Assembly: GCA_016235815.1 (NCBI GenBank)
Contig: JACRIM010000054.1
Location: forward strand, 22,560 to 86,559
Length of the DNA stretch: 64,000 bases
Direction of reading: 5' to 3'
From: Planctomycetota bacterium
GTDB lineage: Bacteria; Planctomycetota; Phycisphaerae; UBA1845; UTPLA1
The notes beneath the pieces are model-generated. The model was not told the origin of the DNA. It ran no database searches and saw nothing but the letters and a program-made list of their open reading frames with translations. Shown here piece by piece: positions 7,917 to 16,342 of the stretch (position 1 is the first letter of the stretch; each line of letters opens with the position of its first letter). Both the position numbers and the translations under genes were made by a program.

Positions 7917-8989
7917 CCGCGCCGCAGACGACGGATTACGCCACGTCAGGCTCGCGCGCCGGCCGCGTGAACCATTGGCTGCATCGCTATTGCATTCTCC
8001 TTGCCGGTTGCACGCTCTTCCTCATCGTCGCCGGTGGCATGGTCACCAGCACCGGCAGCGGCCTCGCCGTGCCCGACTGGCCCACGACGTATGGTCAAAA
8101 CATGTTCACTTATCCGCCCTCCAAATGGGTCGGCGGGATTTTCTATGAGCATGGCCACCGCCTGATTGCATCGACGGTCGGCTTCATGACCATCATTCTG
8201 GCCGTGTGGATTCAGCGGGCCGAGGAACGCCGTTGGATGCGAAGGCTGGGTTGGCTTGCCCTCGCAGCAGTGATTGCACAGGGAATCCTCGGCGGGCTAA
8301 CGGTTCGCTACCTGTTGCCCGCTCCAATCTCGGTTTTCCACGGATGTCTGGCGCAGAGCTTCTTTTGCCTTGTGGTCTCCTTCGCGGTGTTCACGTCGCC
8401 GTGGTGGAACAGTGATGCCCGCCCCGTGGTGTCGTCCGCTGCGTGGCCGGCAAAGCGGTTGTGCATGATTCTCACCGGCGTCGTTTTCCTGCAGTTGATC
8501 CTTGGCGCGGTCATGCGACATACTGAGAGCGGCCTGGCAGTGCCCGATTTCCCGCTGGCCTATGGCAAGGTCGTTCCAGATCTGTCCGCTTCCTCCGTCG
8601 AACAATACAACTACGATCGCCGCTGGACGTGGCAGTATGAGCAAGTCACGGTCGAACAAGTCGCGTTTCACCTCGCACATCGCGCGGGCGCGATCCTTGC
8701 GACAGTGACGCTCCTCGCCGTGACGATCACGCTCCTCCGCAGGCACGGCAATTTAGAGGCGATTCGTCGCCCGGCCGTAATCGCAATTGTGCTCCTCCTC
8801 GTTCAATTGGGGCTTGGTGCATGGACAGTCTGGTCCGGCAAGAACCCGCGCATCACGACGGCGCATGTCGCCGTCGGAGCGAGCCTGCTCGGCACGGCGT
8901 GGTTCATGACGCTCATGTCGATTCGATGCGTGCGATCCGTTGCTCGGGAAACAGAGCCATCGTGCGCATTGGCGGGGGTGGCCGCATGA
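7913..8989 (+). CDS. ctaA: Haem A synthase (COX15/CtaA)
   Basis: Converts haem O to haem A for the oxidase. 358 aa, about eight membrane helices in two homologous four-helix halves. Diagnostic segments are STGSGLAVPDWPTTYG (about 44-59) with its second-half counterpart ESGLAVPDFPLAYG, plus the haem-ligand histidines in EHGHR and AHRAG. ATG 7913 overlaps the preceding TGA and the next gene starts on this gene's TGA, so translation is probably coupled. An extension upstream to 7817 lies inside the previous gene and is rejected. Confidence 0.93.
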   Translation: MTAPQTTDYATSGSRAGRVNHWLHRYCILLAGCTLFLIVAGGMVTSTGSGLAVPDWPTTYGQNMFTYPPSKWVGGIFYEHGHRLIASTVGFMTIILAVWIQRAEERRWMRRLGWLALAAVIAQGILGGLTVRYLLPAPISVFHGCLAQSFFCLVVSFAVFTSPWWNSDARPVVSSAAWPAKRLCMILTGVVFLQLILGAVMRHTESGLAVPDFPLAYGKVVPDLSASSVEQYNYDRRWTWQYEQVTVEQVAFHLAHRAGAILATVTLLAVTITLLRRHGNLEAIRRPAVIAIVLLLVQLGLGAWTVWSGKNPRITTAHVAVGASLLGTAWFMTLMSIRCVRSVARETEPSCALAGVAA

Positions 8990-9936
8990 GAATGCAACCC
9001 CTTGAAAAGAGCGACATCGGAGGCGCAATTGGAACTGTGCCGCCGCTGATCGCACAGAGCCTTCCCGCACTCCTGCGAATGCGTTTCGCCGACTACTGCA
9101 TCTTGGGCAAACTGCGGATCAGCGTGCTCGTGCTCATCGTGACCGCCATCGGTTTCTGTCTCGGCACCCGCGGCGATGTTGGTTTGCTCGCACTTGCCAA
9201 CGCAATCATTGGAACCGCGCTGGTCGCGATCGCAGCGAACACGCTCAATCAATACATGGAGCGCGAGTTTGACCGCCTTATGATTCGCACCGCGGACCGG
9301 CCAATCCCCGCCGGCCGACTGACGCCTGCCGAAGCGATGGCGTTTGGCATTGTCTGCGGGGTCGTGGGCTTGGCGTACCTTTGGATTGCCACGAATCCGC
9401 TCGCTACTGCGTTAGCAGCGTTGACGCTCTTCCTTTACCTGTTCGCCTATACACCGCTCAAGCGGCGTACGGCGTGGAACACCTGGGTCGGGGCTGTCCC
9501 CGGCGCCCTCCCACCCATGATCGGGTTCGCTGCAGCGCACAACGGCCTCGCAACGCCGGCGTGGCTGCTTTTCGCAATTCTGTTTGTTTGGCAGTTGCCA
9601 CACTTTTTCGCCATCGCGTGGATGTACCGCGAGGACTATGCCCGGGGCGGCTATCAAATGCTCTCCACGGTCGATCCATCCGGCCGCGCGACACGGGTGC
9701 AAACCGTCACGCTGACCATGCTCATGATCGTCGTGAGCCTTGCGCCGTCCATGTTGGGGTTTGCCGGGCCCTTTGCAGGGATTGGTGCGGTGCTGTTGGG
9801 CGCGGGGCTGTTTGTGGTCGCGGTGCGAATGGCGAAGGACTTGTCTCATGCGACGGCGCGGACAATGCTCCTCGCCACGGTCATCTATCTACCGCTCCTC
9901 ATGACGCTTCTCGTGCTGGATCGTTCCACGCCATAG
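8986..9936 (+). CDS. ctaB: Protohaem IX farnesyltransferase (haem O synthase)
   Basis: UbiA-family prenyltransferase that farnesylates haem B to haem O, the substrate of CtaA. 316 aa. The first prenyl-diphosphate/Mg motif is NQYMEREFDRLMIRTADRP and the second conserved region is AYTPLKRRTAWNTWVG. WQLPHFFAIAWMYREDY is typical of CtaB. About nine helices. ATG 8986 overlaps the ctaA stop (ATGA); a longer frame from 8821 overlaps ctaA fully and is rejected. An alternative ATG at 8992 is possible. Confidence 0.93.
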   Translation: MRMQPLEKSDIGGAIGTVPPLIAQSLPALLRMRFADYCILGKLRISVLVLIVTAIGFCLGTRGDVGLLALANAIIGTALVAIAANTLNQYMEREFDRLMIRTADRPIPAGRLTPAEAMAFGIVCGVVGLAYLWIATNPLATALAALTLFLYLFAYTPLKRRTAWNTWVGAVPGALPPMIGFAAAHNGLATPAWLLFAILFVWQLPHFFAIAWMYREDYARGGYQMLSTVDPSGRATRVQTVTLTMLMIVVSLAPSMLGFAGPFAGIGAVLLGAGLFVVAVRMAKDLSHATARTMLLATVIYLPLLMTLLVLDRSTP

Positions 9937-9950
9937 GCGGGGGGTGTACC

Positions 9951-10883
9951 GTGTCCGATGTCGTCGCGGTTGAGGGCTTGCGTCACCAGTACGGCGAACG
10001 CGTAGCGCTCGATGGCATTTCCTTCAGTGTCGCCCCGGGTGAAATCTTCGGCCTCCTTGGCCCCAACGGCGGCGGCAAGACGACGCTCTTTCGCATACTT
10101 ACGACGCTTCTGCCTCCGACCGGCGGCCGGGCAACGATTTGCGGACACGATGTCGTGCGCGAGCGATCGCAGGTTCGTTCCAAGCTCGGCGTTGTATTTC
10201 AATCACCCAGCCTCGACATTCACTTGCGCGCTCGCGAAAACCTCCGCCACGGCGGCAATCTGTATGGCCTCAAGGGTCGCGACCTTGAGAATCGCATTGA
10301 GAATTCACTCGGACGGCTGCGTGTGGCGGATCGGGCAGACGATTTGGTGAAGACGCTTTCGGGCGGCTTGAGACGGCGCGTGGAGATTGCCAAGTGCATG
10401 CTCCACCGGCCTGCGTTGCTCATCCTTGACGAGCCAAGCACCGGACTCGATCCGGGCGCTCGATTTGACTTATGGCGCAATCTACAGGAATTGGTGGAAG
10501 CGGAAGGCACTACGATCCTTATTACGACACACTTCATGGATGAGGCCGAACGGTGTGGCCGCGTCGGTATTCTGGATCGGGGGAAACTGGTTGCATGTGG
10601 GAGTCCGTCGGAATTGAAATCACGACTGGGTGGAGACTGCATCACGATCGTAACGGAGGACGCCGTTTCCCTCCGTGATTTGATTGAGGCGAAGTTGAAT
10701 TGCATCACGATGGTCGTAGGACAGACGCTTCGAATCGAAACACCCGATGCGGGTCGCATGATGTCGCTCGTGCTGGAATCGTTCCAGGATCGCATTCGCA
10801 GCATGACCATCGGCAAGCCGACCCTGGAGGATGTCTTCATGCACCATACGGGCCATCGATTCGATGGAGGGTTGGAGGGATGA
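9951..10883 (+). CDS. ABC transporter ATP-binding protein (DrrA-like)
   Basis: Cytoplasmic ATPase of a two-gene ABC-2 exporter; 310 aa from GTG 9951, preceded by a G-rich Shine-Dalgarno sequence. Walker A is GPNGGGKTT, where Gly replaces the usual Ala or Ser. The signature is LSGGLRRRVEIA, Walker B is LLILDEPSTGLDP, and the switch His is in TTHFMDEAE. A C-terminal DrrA-type region of about 90 residues follows. It sits between ctaB and the SCO gene, so the exported substrate may concern oxidase assembly (haem or copper handling); this is inference. A frame reaching back to 9381 overlaps ctaB and is rejected. Confidence 0.88.
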   Translation: MSDVVAVEGLRHQYGERVALDGISFSVAPGEIFGLLGPNGGGKTTLFRILTTLLPPTGGRATICGHDVVRERSQVRSKLGVVFQSPSLDIHLRARENLRHGGNLYGLKGRDLENRIENSLGRLRVADRADDLVKTLSGGLRRRVEIAKCMLHRPALLILDEPSTGLDPGARFDLWRNLQELVEAEGTTILITTHFMDEAERCGRVGILDRGKLVACGSPSELKSRLGGDCITIVTEDAVSLRDLIEAKLNCITMVVGQTLRIETPDAGRMMSLVLESFQDRIRSMTIGKPTLEDVFMHHTGHRFDGGLEG

Positions 10884-11686
10884 TCGCAGGAGATGCCGAT
10901 ACGGTTGGATGGTGGCTGCCGACATGGACGCTGTGGAAGCGCGAGATGGTGCGTTTCGTTCGCCAGCGTAGCCGCGTAATCGGCGCATTCGGCACCCCAC
11001 TCGTTTTCTGGCTCATCATGGGCTACGGCGTTGGAAAATCGCTTCGCCTGCCGGGGGCCGCGGAGTCAACCCATTATCTGGAGTATTCGTTCCCCGGGGC
11101 CATCGCCTCGATCCTGATGTTCACCGCAATCTTCTCGACCATTTCGATCATTGACGATCGCAAGGAAGGATTCATGCAGGGTGTGCTCGCCGCACCAGTG
11201 CCGCGCACGTCAATCGCGCTCGGAAAGGTCCTCGGCGCCACGACGCTTGCGGTGGGGCAAGCGATCCTTTTTCTTTTCTTTGGCAGAGCAGCGGGGATAC
11301 ACCTTCACGTGGTGACATTCATTGCGTCGTTCGCTGTCATGGTGATCGTCGCGTTTTCGGTTACGAGCCTCGGTTTCCTCATTGCCTGGCAGATGGAAAG
11401 CACGCAGGGATTCCACGCCGTGATGAACCTCTTCCTGATGCCGATGCTCATCCTCTCCGGGGCCTTTTTCCCGACGAGCGGCGCTGCAAAAGGCATGTAC
11501 TACCTGATGATGCTCAACCCAATGACGTATGGCGTTACGCTCCTTCGCGCTGCGGTCTACTCAGGCGGAACGGTACCGACGGAAGGGTGGGGAACGGCCT
11601 TGGTCGTCTCCGTCGCCTTCGCGGCTATCATGTTCTGGTCGCTCATTCGCACGGTGACGCGCGAGAGCACACAGGCCATGCACTGA
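10880..11686 (+). CDS. ABC-2 type transporter permease
   Basis: Membrane partner of the preceding ATPase; 268 aa, six predicted helices, with the ABC-2 family stretch AAPVPRTSIALGKVLGATTL after the second helix and LSGAFFPTSGA before the last helices. ATG 10880 overlaps the ATPase stop (ATGA). The reading that begins at 10700 runs inside the ATPase gene and is rejected. Substrate unknown. Confidence 0.87.
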   Translation: MIAGDADTVGWWLPTWTLWKREMVRFVRQRSRVIGAFGTPLVFWLIMGYGVGKSLRLPGAAESTHYLEYSFPGAIASILMFTAIFSTISIIDDRKEGFMQGVLAAPVPRTSIALGKVLGATTLAVGQAILFLFFGRAAGIHLHVVTFIASFAVMVIVAFSVTSLGFLIAWQMESTQGFHAVMNLFLMPMLILSGAFFPTSGAAKGMYYLMMLNPMTYGVTLLRAAVYSGGTVPTEGWGTALVVSVAFAAIMFWSLIRTVTRESTQAMH

Positions 11687-11695
11687 TTCACTGAT

Positions 11696-12454
11696 ATGAG
11701 CGAACACCCAACGAGCGACGCACCATCCGCCGAACCACCTCCGATGGATCCCCATGCCGCGCCGGGACGAGGATTCTGGATCTTGATGCTCCTGACGCTT
11801 GTCGGCGTAGGCGGCGTGGCGTACGTTCAATATGCGCGGGTTGACGCGGCTCGCACGCGCGGTGTGATGGGCATGGGGCAGCAAAGCGAGTTACCCATCG
11901 TGGCCGAATTGCCGGAGTTCTCCCTGACCGAGCGCAGCGGCAAAACGGTGACGCTCAACGACCTTCGTGGAAAAGTGTGGGTGGCCGATTTCATCTTCAC
12001 GGGCTGCGCCGGTCCGTGTCCGGTCATGTCGAAACGAATGCAGACGCTTCAGGCGGAGCTGCTGCGGGATCGGAAGGACTCGGTGCTGTGCGTTTCGATC
12101 AGCGTGGATCCGGAAAACGACACGCCGGCCGTGCTTCGCGATTACGCCGAAACGCGCGGGGCCGACCCCAAACGGTGGCTGTTTCTGACCGGCGAAAAGA
12201 AGATCGTGCGTTCGCTGGTGGCCGATGGGTTCAAGCTGACGGTTCCGAAGACGCCGGAGGAGGAAGAGGAATTGCTTCACTCCACCCGCTTCGTCCTCGT
12301 GGATCGCAAGGGACGCATCCGTGGTTACTACTATTGCCTCAATGAGGCCGACGAATACGACATGATCGGCGCGATGGACCGACCCATGGACCCCGACGAG
12401 AAAAAGAAAATGATGCGAGACATGGAATCCCTCATCCGCGAGGGCAGCCGGTGA
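11696..12454 (+). CDS. SCO1/SenC copper chaperone
   Basis: Thioredoxin-fold copper chaperone that metallates CuA of CoxB. 252 aa, anchored by one N-terminal helix (about 27-45) after a Pro-rich cytoplasmic segment. The copper site is C104-x3-C108 in FTGCAGPCPVM plus H195 in LLHSTRF, all present. SISVDPENDTP is the family's conserved strand and turn. It starts nine bases after the permease and its stop overlaps the GTG of the next gene (GTGA). Confidence 0.94.
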   Translation: MSEHPTSDAPSAEPPPMDPHAAPGRGFWILMLLTLVGVGGVAYVQYARVDAARTRGVMGMGQQSELPIVAELPEFSLTERSGKTVTLNDLRGKVWVADFIFTGCAGPCPVMSKRMQTLQAELLRDRKDSVLCVSISVDPENDTPAVLRDYAETRGADPKRWLFLTGEKKIVRSLVADGFKLTVPKTPEEEEELLHSTRFVLVDRKGRIRGYYYCLNEADEYDMIGAMDRPMDPDEKKKMMRDMESLIREGSR

Positions 12455-12882
12455 CCGTTCGCGACTTGCCGCACGTCAATGCCCTTCTCAACACGGCGGC
12501 GACGATCCTGCTCATCGCGGGCTATTTCTTCATTCGGCAAAAGCGTATTGCCGCGCACAAGACGTGTATGATCGGCGCGACCATCGTCTCCACCGCGTTT
12601 CTCGCTTGCTACTTGATTTATCACTTCGAGGTCGGCTCGGTGAAATTTACGGGGCAGGGAGCGATTCGCACGGTCTATTTTTCGATACTGCTGTCGCACA
12701 CCATGCTTGCGGCGACGGTGCCCGTTTTCGTCGGGATCACGCTCGTCCGCGCCTTTCGCGGCCTGTTCGAGAAGCACCGCCGCGTCGCCCGGTGGACGCT
12801 GCCGATTTGGCTTTACGTTTCGGTGACAGGCGTGCTCGTTTATCTGATGCTGTATCAGCTTTATCCGTCGGGCCAAACGTGA
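12451..12882 (+). CDS. DUF420 membrane protein (YozB/CtaM-like)
   Basis: 143 aa with four helices and conserved histidines (H8, H36, H58, H82). This DUF420 pattern is found next to cytochrome oxidase genes in many bacteria; the related CtaM is needed for haem-copper oxidase activity. GTG 12451 overlaps the SCO stop. It is the last gene of the respiratory block. Its final 146 bases are overlapped, on the other strand, by the end of nth. Confidence 0.85.
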   Translation: MTVRDLPHVNALLNTAATILLIAGYFFIRQKRIAAHKTCMIGATIVSTAFLACYLIYHFEVGSVKFTGQGAIRTVYFSILLSHTMLAATVPVFVGITLVRAFRGLFEKHRRVARWTLPIWLYVSVTGVLVYLMLYQLYPSGQT

Positions 12883-13552
12883 ATGCCGACGGACAATCGT
12901 TCGTGAGCGAGCATTGCTCGCAGAGTGGCTTGCGCGCGGCACAGACCTTTCGCCCATGCCAGATGAGTGCGTGACCGACATACGTCCACTCGTCGCGCGG
13001 CAGCACCTCCATCAGATCCTGCTCGATCTTCACCGCGTCCTTGTCGTCCTTGGATCGCCACGTGAGCCTGAGCCGGTGGGCCAGTCGGCCAATGTGCGTG
13101 TCGACGACCACGCCCTCGTTCTTCTTGAACCATGTTCCAAGGACCACATTCGCCGTCTTGCGGGCGACGCCGGGTAGCTCCAACAGTTCCTCCATCGTGT
13201 CCGGTACACGGCCGCCGAATCGACCGACGATGGTCTTCGCCGCGCCGATGATGTTCTTCGCCTTGTTTCGGAAGAAGCCGGTGGACCGGATGATTCCCTC
13301 AAGTTCCGACGGATTCGCCTTCGCCAGGTCGGCCGGCGTCGGATAGCGTTTGAAAACGTTGGGCGCGACCATGTTCACCCGCTCATCGGTGCATTGAGCC
13401 GAGAGAATGGTGGAGATAAGAAGCTCCATGGCGGACTTATGTTCCAATGCGCAGTCTGCTGATGGATAGAGTCTCTTCAACGCTGCGGTAATCCGTCCCG
13501 CCCGTTCCGCGCGTACCTCTGGTGTTTCGGCCGTGGGCTTCCTGGGTTTCAT
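12737..13552 (-). CDS. nth: Endonuclease III (DNA glycosylase/AP lyase)
   Basis: Base-excision repair of oxidised pyrimidines. 271 aa. Helix-hairpin-helix with catalytic K132 (ELPGVARKTANVV), catalytic D151 (VVDTHIGRL), and the [4Fe-4S] ligands C204-x6-C211-x2-C214-x5-C220 complete. The normal enzyme ends near the cluster. Here about 50 basic Ser/Arg/Lys residues follow, and most of that tail lies antisense to the end of the DUF420 gene. The tail could be DNA-binding or simply a lost stop codon. The start overlaps the stop of the next upstream minus-strand gene. Confidence 0.95.
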   Translation of the reverse strand: MKPRKPTAETPEVRAERAGRITAALKRLYPSADCALEHKSAMELLISTILSAQCTDERVNMVAPNVFKRYPTPADLAKANPSELEGIIRSTGFFRNKAKNIIGAAKTIVGRFGGRVPDTMEELLELPGVARKTANVVLGTWFKKNEGVVVDTHIGRLAHRLRLTWRSKDDKDAVKIEQDLMEVLPRDEWTYVGHALIWHGRKVCAARKPLCEQCSLTNDCPSAFTFGPTDKADTASDKRARLSPKRKAKSAASTGRRGGASRTGRERRGRA

Positions 13553-14064
13553 AGATTCACTTTCTTCCCTTGCGGCCAGGCCATTTCAAGCACGATCGCC
13601 AGAACGAACAGAAGGCTTGCCTGCGATAGCCGCACGGCCGTTTGATGAAACTCGTCGAAGGCAGCCTTCACGGCGGCGTCAGATTCCGCACTGCTGAGCG
13701 TCGGTTGCAGCGCGACGATCTTCGGCGTCATGTACAGCACGCTGACCAGCATGAGTGTGACCGCCGCGGCAATAAGCACCGTCCGTCCGATGTCGCGCTT
13801 GCTGCGTTGCCCCGCGAGCAGCGCAACAGCCTGCCATGTCCCGAGGATGCCGCCGCAGGCGAGTTGCACACGGTCAAACCGCTCGAAGTTCTTTGCCATG
13901 ACCTTGCCGGCGATTGTGTTGGGGTGCGATACGTCGGTCGTTCGCAGTACGCCGAAGGTCGTCGACGCCACAATGGCAATAACAATCATCCCGCCGAGCC
14001 ACACGCCTGCGGCAGCGGAGGCCAATGTTCGCATCATTCGGAGGACCATGCGGGGTTCACCCAT
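13549..14064 (-). CDS. DUF4149-like membrane protein
   Basis: 171 aa, four helices (about 14-32, 70-86, 94-112, 146-164). The first helix has WLGGMIVIAIVAS and the mid-part VLYMTPKIVAL, as in DUF4149 proteins, whose function is unknown. The start is unsettled: ATG at 14064, 14049 and 14037 are all possible and none has a clear Shine-Dalgarno sequence. The longest form overlaps the end of moaE by 31 bases. Its stop overlaps the nth start. Confidence 0.7.
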   Translation of the reverse strand: MGEPRMVLRMMRTLASAAAGVWLGGMIVIAIVASTTFGVLRTTDVSHPNTIAGKVMAKNFERFDRVQLACGGILGTWQAVALLAGQRSKRDIGRTVLIAAAVTLMLVSVLYMTPKIVALQPTLSSAESDAAVKAAFDEFHQTAVRLSQASLLFVLAIVLEMAWPQGKKVNL

Positions 14065-14462
14065 TCGGCAGAGCCGTCGGACCAGACATCTTTCTTCCAG
14101 ATCGGAACGTCAATCTTGACTTGATCCACGATCCATCGGCATGCATCGAACGACGCAACACGGTGCGCCGAGACCACGCCTACCACGATGGACGCCTCGC
14201 CGAGTTTCACGCGCCCAAGGCGATGCGCGATAAACACATCAAGTACGCCAAGCTTCTCAATTGCCCGGTCGCGAACGCACCGCATCATGGAAAGGGCCAT
14301 TTCTTCATACGCCTCGTAATCCAACGCGATCAGTTGTCGATTGCAATCGTCTTCGGCGCGAACGGTCCCCGCGAAAGTCGCCAGTGCCCCCGCGTCGTAC
14401 CGCTTCAACATCCCCGCGAGTGAAGCGTCAAGCGGTTCACGTGTCAGTATGACCTTGTCCAT
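14034..14462 (-). CDS. moaE: Molybdopterin synthase catalytic subunit MoaE
   Basis: Large subunit of molybdopterin synthase, which inserts dithiolene sulphur into cyclic pyranopterin. 142 aa. Family motifs: GTVRAEDDCNRQLIALDYEAY, HRLGRVKLGEASIVVGVVSAHR and the lysine-rich active-site stretch VPIWKKDVW. The partner moaD lies just upstream, three bases away. No other moa genes are in the window. Confidence 0.94.
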   Translation of the reverse strand: MDKVILTREPLDASLAGMLKRYDAGALATFAGTVRAEDDCNRQLIALDYEAYEEMALSMMRCVRDRAIEKLGVLDVFIAHRLGRVKLGEASIVVGVVSAHRVASFDACRWIVDQVKIDVPIWKKDVWSDGSAEWVNPAWSSE

Positions 14463-14465
14463 CCA

Positions 14466-14714
14466 TCAGCCCCCCGAAACCGGTGGAATCACCGCCACTT
14501 CATCGCCCGGCTTGATCACCGTTGCGAGCGGAACGAACGCCTGATTCACCGCGAGTCGCACGCCGCCGATCGTGGCGAGCTTCGGAAAACGCTCCGTCAG
14601 CATCCCGGCGACGGACCCCAGTGTCGCGTTGGACGCCATCTCAATCTGGGCGTCGTCACACCCGGCCCACTCTCTCGCAGGCCCGAAGAATCGCACGTGT
14701 ATTTCATTCGTCAT
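14466..14714 (-). CDS. moaD: Molybdopterin synthase sulphur-carrier subunit MoaD
   Basis: 82-aa ubiquitin-fold protein with the C-terminal Gly-Gly (PPVSGG) that is thiocarboxylated to donate sulphur to MoaE. ATG 14714 lies three bases after the stop of the preceding gene. A TTG at 14720 overlapping that stop would add two residues. Confidence 0.92.
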   Translation of the reverse strand: MTNEIHVRFFGPAREWAGCDDAQIEMASNATLGSVAGMLTERFPKLATIGGVRLAVNQAFVPLATVIKPGDEVAVIPPVSGG

Positions 14715-14716
14715 CG

Positions 14717-15139
14717 TCAATACCGCGGCACTTTCGTCAGCATGATATACGTAACTTGTGCAACCGCGACTTTCGTCCCTTCCGCGTCGAACAAGTCAAT
14801 CGCCACGGGGCAAAGTGTTCGCCCTTGTTTTATTACTGTCGCCACGGCCGTCACGTCGCTCCGACAAGGGGCGAGGAATCGGATGTTCATGTCGGTCGTA
14901 GTCATGGCTTGGTCAGGCCCGGTGACCGTCATAATGGCAAAACACGCGACACTGTCGGCGATCGTCATCAACAGGCCCCCGTGGAGCGAGCGGTAGATCC
15001 CGTCGTAGCGATCGTCGCGTGGCACACGCAACGTCGCCGTACCCTCGCCAAAGTCGATGAATTCAAAGCGAAGCGTTGAAACGATGGGGATGTCGCGTAC
15101 GCGGTCGAGGATCGCTTGCGTGGCGTCTGGTGAAAACAT
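14717..15139 (-). CDS. PaaI-family hotdog thioesterase
   Basis: 140 aa from ATG 15139; an in-frame TTG at 15175 would add 12 residues. Single hotdog domain with the central-helix motif LHGGLLMTIADSVACFAI and a later TTTDMNIRFLAPC strand, typical of acyl-CoA thioesterases. Substrate unknown. It is packed tightly with moaD/moaE, though no functional link is known. Confidence 0.83.
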   Translation of the reverse strand: MFSPDATQAILDRVRDIPIVSTLRFEFIDFGEGTATLRVPRDDRYDGIYRSLHGGLLMTIADSVACFAIMTVTGPDQAMTTTDMNIRFLAPCRSDVTAVATVIKQGRTLCPVAIDLFDAEGTKVAVAQVTYIMLTKVPRY

Positions 15140-15189
15140 GGGCGTGACTGTAGTGGGCAGGTTAGGTCGATTCAAGGAGCTGCGCGTAT

Positions 15190-16242
15190 TCAGGAACCGT
15201 CGGCGCTTAGCGTGATTTCTTCGCGATGGTCGTTGAGCCAGTTGATCTTCTTAAGCATGACGCAGAGAAATGCAAAGCCTTCCAGCCCGGCGAACGTTGC
15301 CGTCTTCAGGATCGGCGGCACGGCCTGCGCAATCAGTGCCTCCTGCATCAAATAAGGAATCGCCGTGATCTCGGCCTTGCTGATGACATTCAAGTCGTCG
15401 TAGCCCTGCAGGAATTTGCATGATCGTGCCGTGTCCGTCTGCTCCGGCCATGTCTCCAGATTTCGCCCGCCGGTCAACATGGAAAACTGGAGGCACCCGT
15501 TGGCGATGTCCGTGACGCGCGGGCGAATGCGAGCGGCGTCGTAGTCGATCACCGCCACCACATTGCCCTTGTCGAAGATCATATTGCCGGGATGCCAATC
15601 GGAATGCACGATCTGTGTCTCCCATTGTTTGAAGCCCAGTTCATTGACGCTCGCGGCAGCGTTGTCATACGCATTGGCAATGGCATCGACGGTTGCCATG
15701 ACGACCGGCTCCTTGCCAGCGTTTGCGTCACGCCTGGCAAGCAAGATCGCAATCTTCTGAAATGCCTCGCGGACTGAATTAGAGTCGTGATACTGCCCGC
15801 GCGGCGGCTGCCACTCCGGGTGATAATCGCGGACCAGTCGATGGTAGAGTGCCAGCGTTTTCCCGGCCTCCATCGTCGCCCCGGGGCTTGCATCGTAGGG
15901 CCCACCGTCGACATACTCGAAGACCTCGTAGATCGCATCGCCGAGTTTCAGCATCGAGTTGTTTTGTTCCTTGGTGCCGATCAGGTGGGGGAGGGGGAAG
16001 TTTTTCCCGGCGAGGTAGTTTTGCAAGGCATGTGCAAAGGCCACTCGAAACGGATCATCCTTGCCGCGCGGTCGGCGTTTGACGAGATACTTCCCCCGAT
16101 CGGTGGTGACCACGATTTTGGCGGATGCGTGCGAACCGCGCGGGAATTCGGCGGCTCCATGCACGATGCCGAGGTCGTAGTGCGAGAGCACGATCGCCAA
16201 TTCCTGCGACGTGAACTGTTCCCGCGCGTGGACCATGGCCAT
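15190..16242 (-). CDS. APH-fold phosphotransferase (aminoglycoside/homoserine kinase-like)
   Basis: 350 aa. The kinase core has IVHSDWHPGNMIFD (Brenner motif HxDxHxxN) and the Mg-binding VIDYDAARI. The N-lobe has a KYLVKRR lysine and EVFEYVDGG as hinge. This fold includes homoserine kinase II, choline kinase and methylthioribose kinase, and the substrate cannot be fixed from sequence. It is divergent from MTA phosphorylase (100 bases between starts), which makes a role in methylthioadenosine salvage worth testing but unproven. Confidence 0.8.
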   Translation of the reverse strand: MAMVHAREQFTSQELAIVLSHYDLGIVHGAAEFPRGSHASAKIVVTTDRGKYLVKRRPRGKDDPFRVAFAHALQNYLAGKNFPLPHLIGTKEQNNSMLKLGDAIYEVFEYVDGGPYDASPGATMEAGKTLALYHRLVRDYHPEWQPPRGQYHDSNSVREAFQKIAILLARRDANAGKEPVVMATVDAIANAYDNAAASVNELGFKQWETQIVHSDWHPGNMIFDKGNVVAVIDYDAARIRPRVTDIANGCLQFSMLTGGRNLETWPEQTDTARSCKFLQGYDDLNVISKAEITAIPYLMQEALIAQAVPPILKTATFAGLEGFAFLCVMLKKINWLNDHREEITLSADGS

Positions 16243-16342
16243 AGTGTAGGACGGGTAAGCGATTCACGCATCCGGTTTGACCCGGCGCGGCGAGTCGGCG
16301 ATAGTCAGGCATCGAAGCTCAGTCGAAAAGGGAGCCTTGTGC

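Noticed and set aside
9381..9950. N-terminal extension of the DrrA-like ATPase
   Set aside because: Lies wholly within ctaB; GTG 9951 has a ribosome site.
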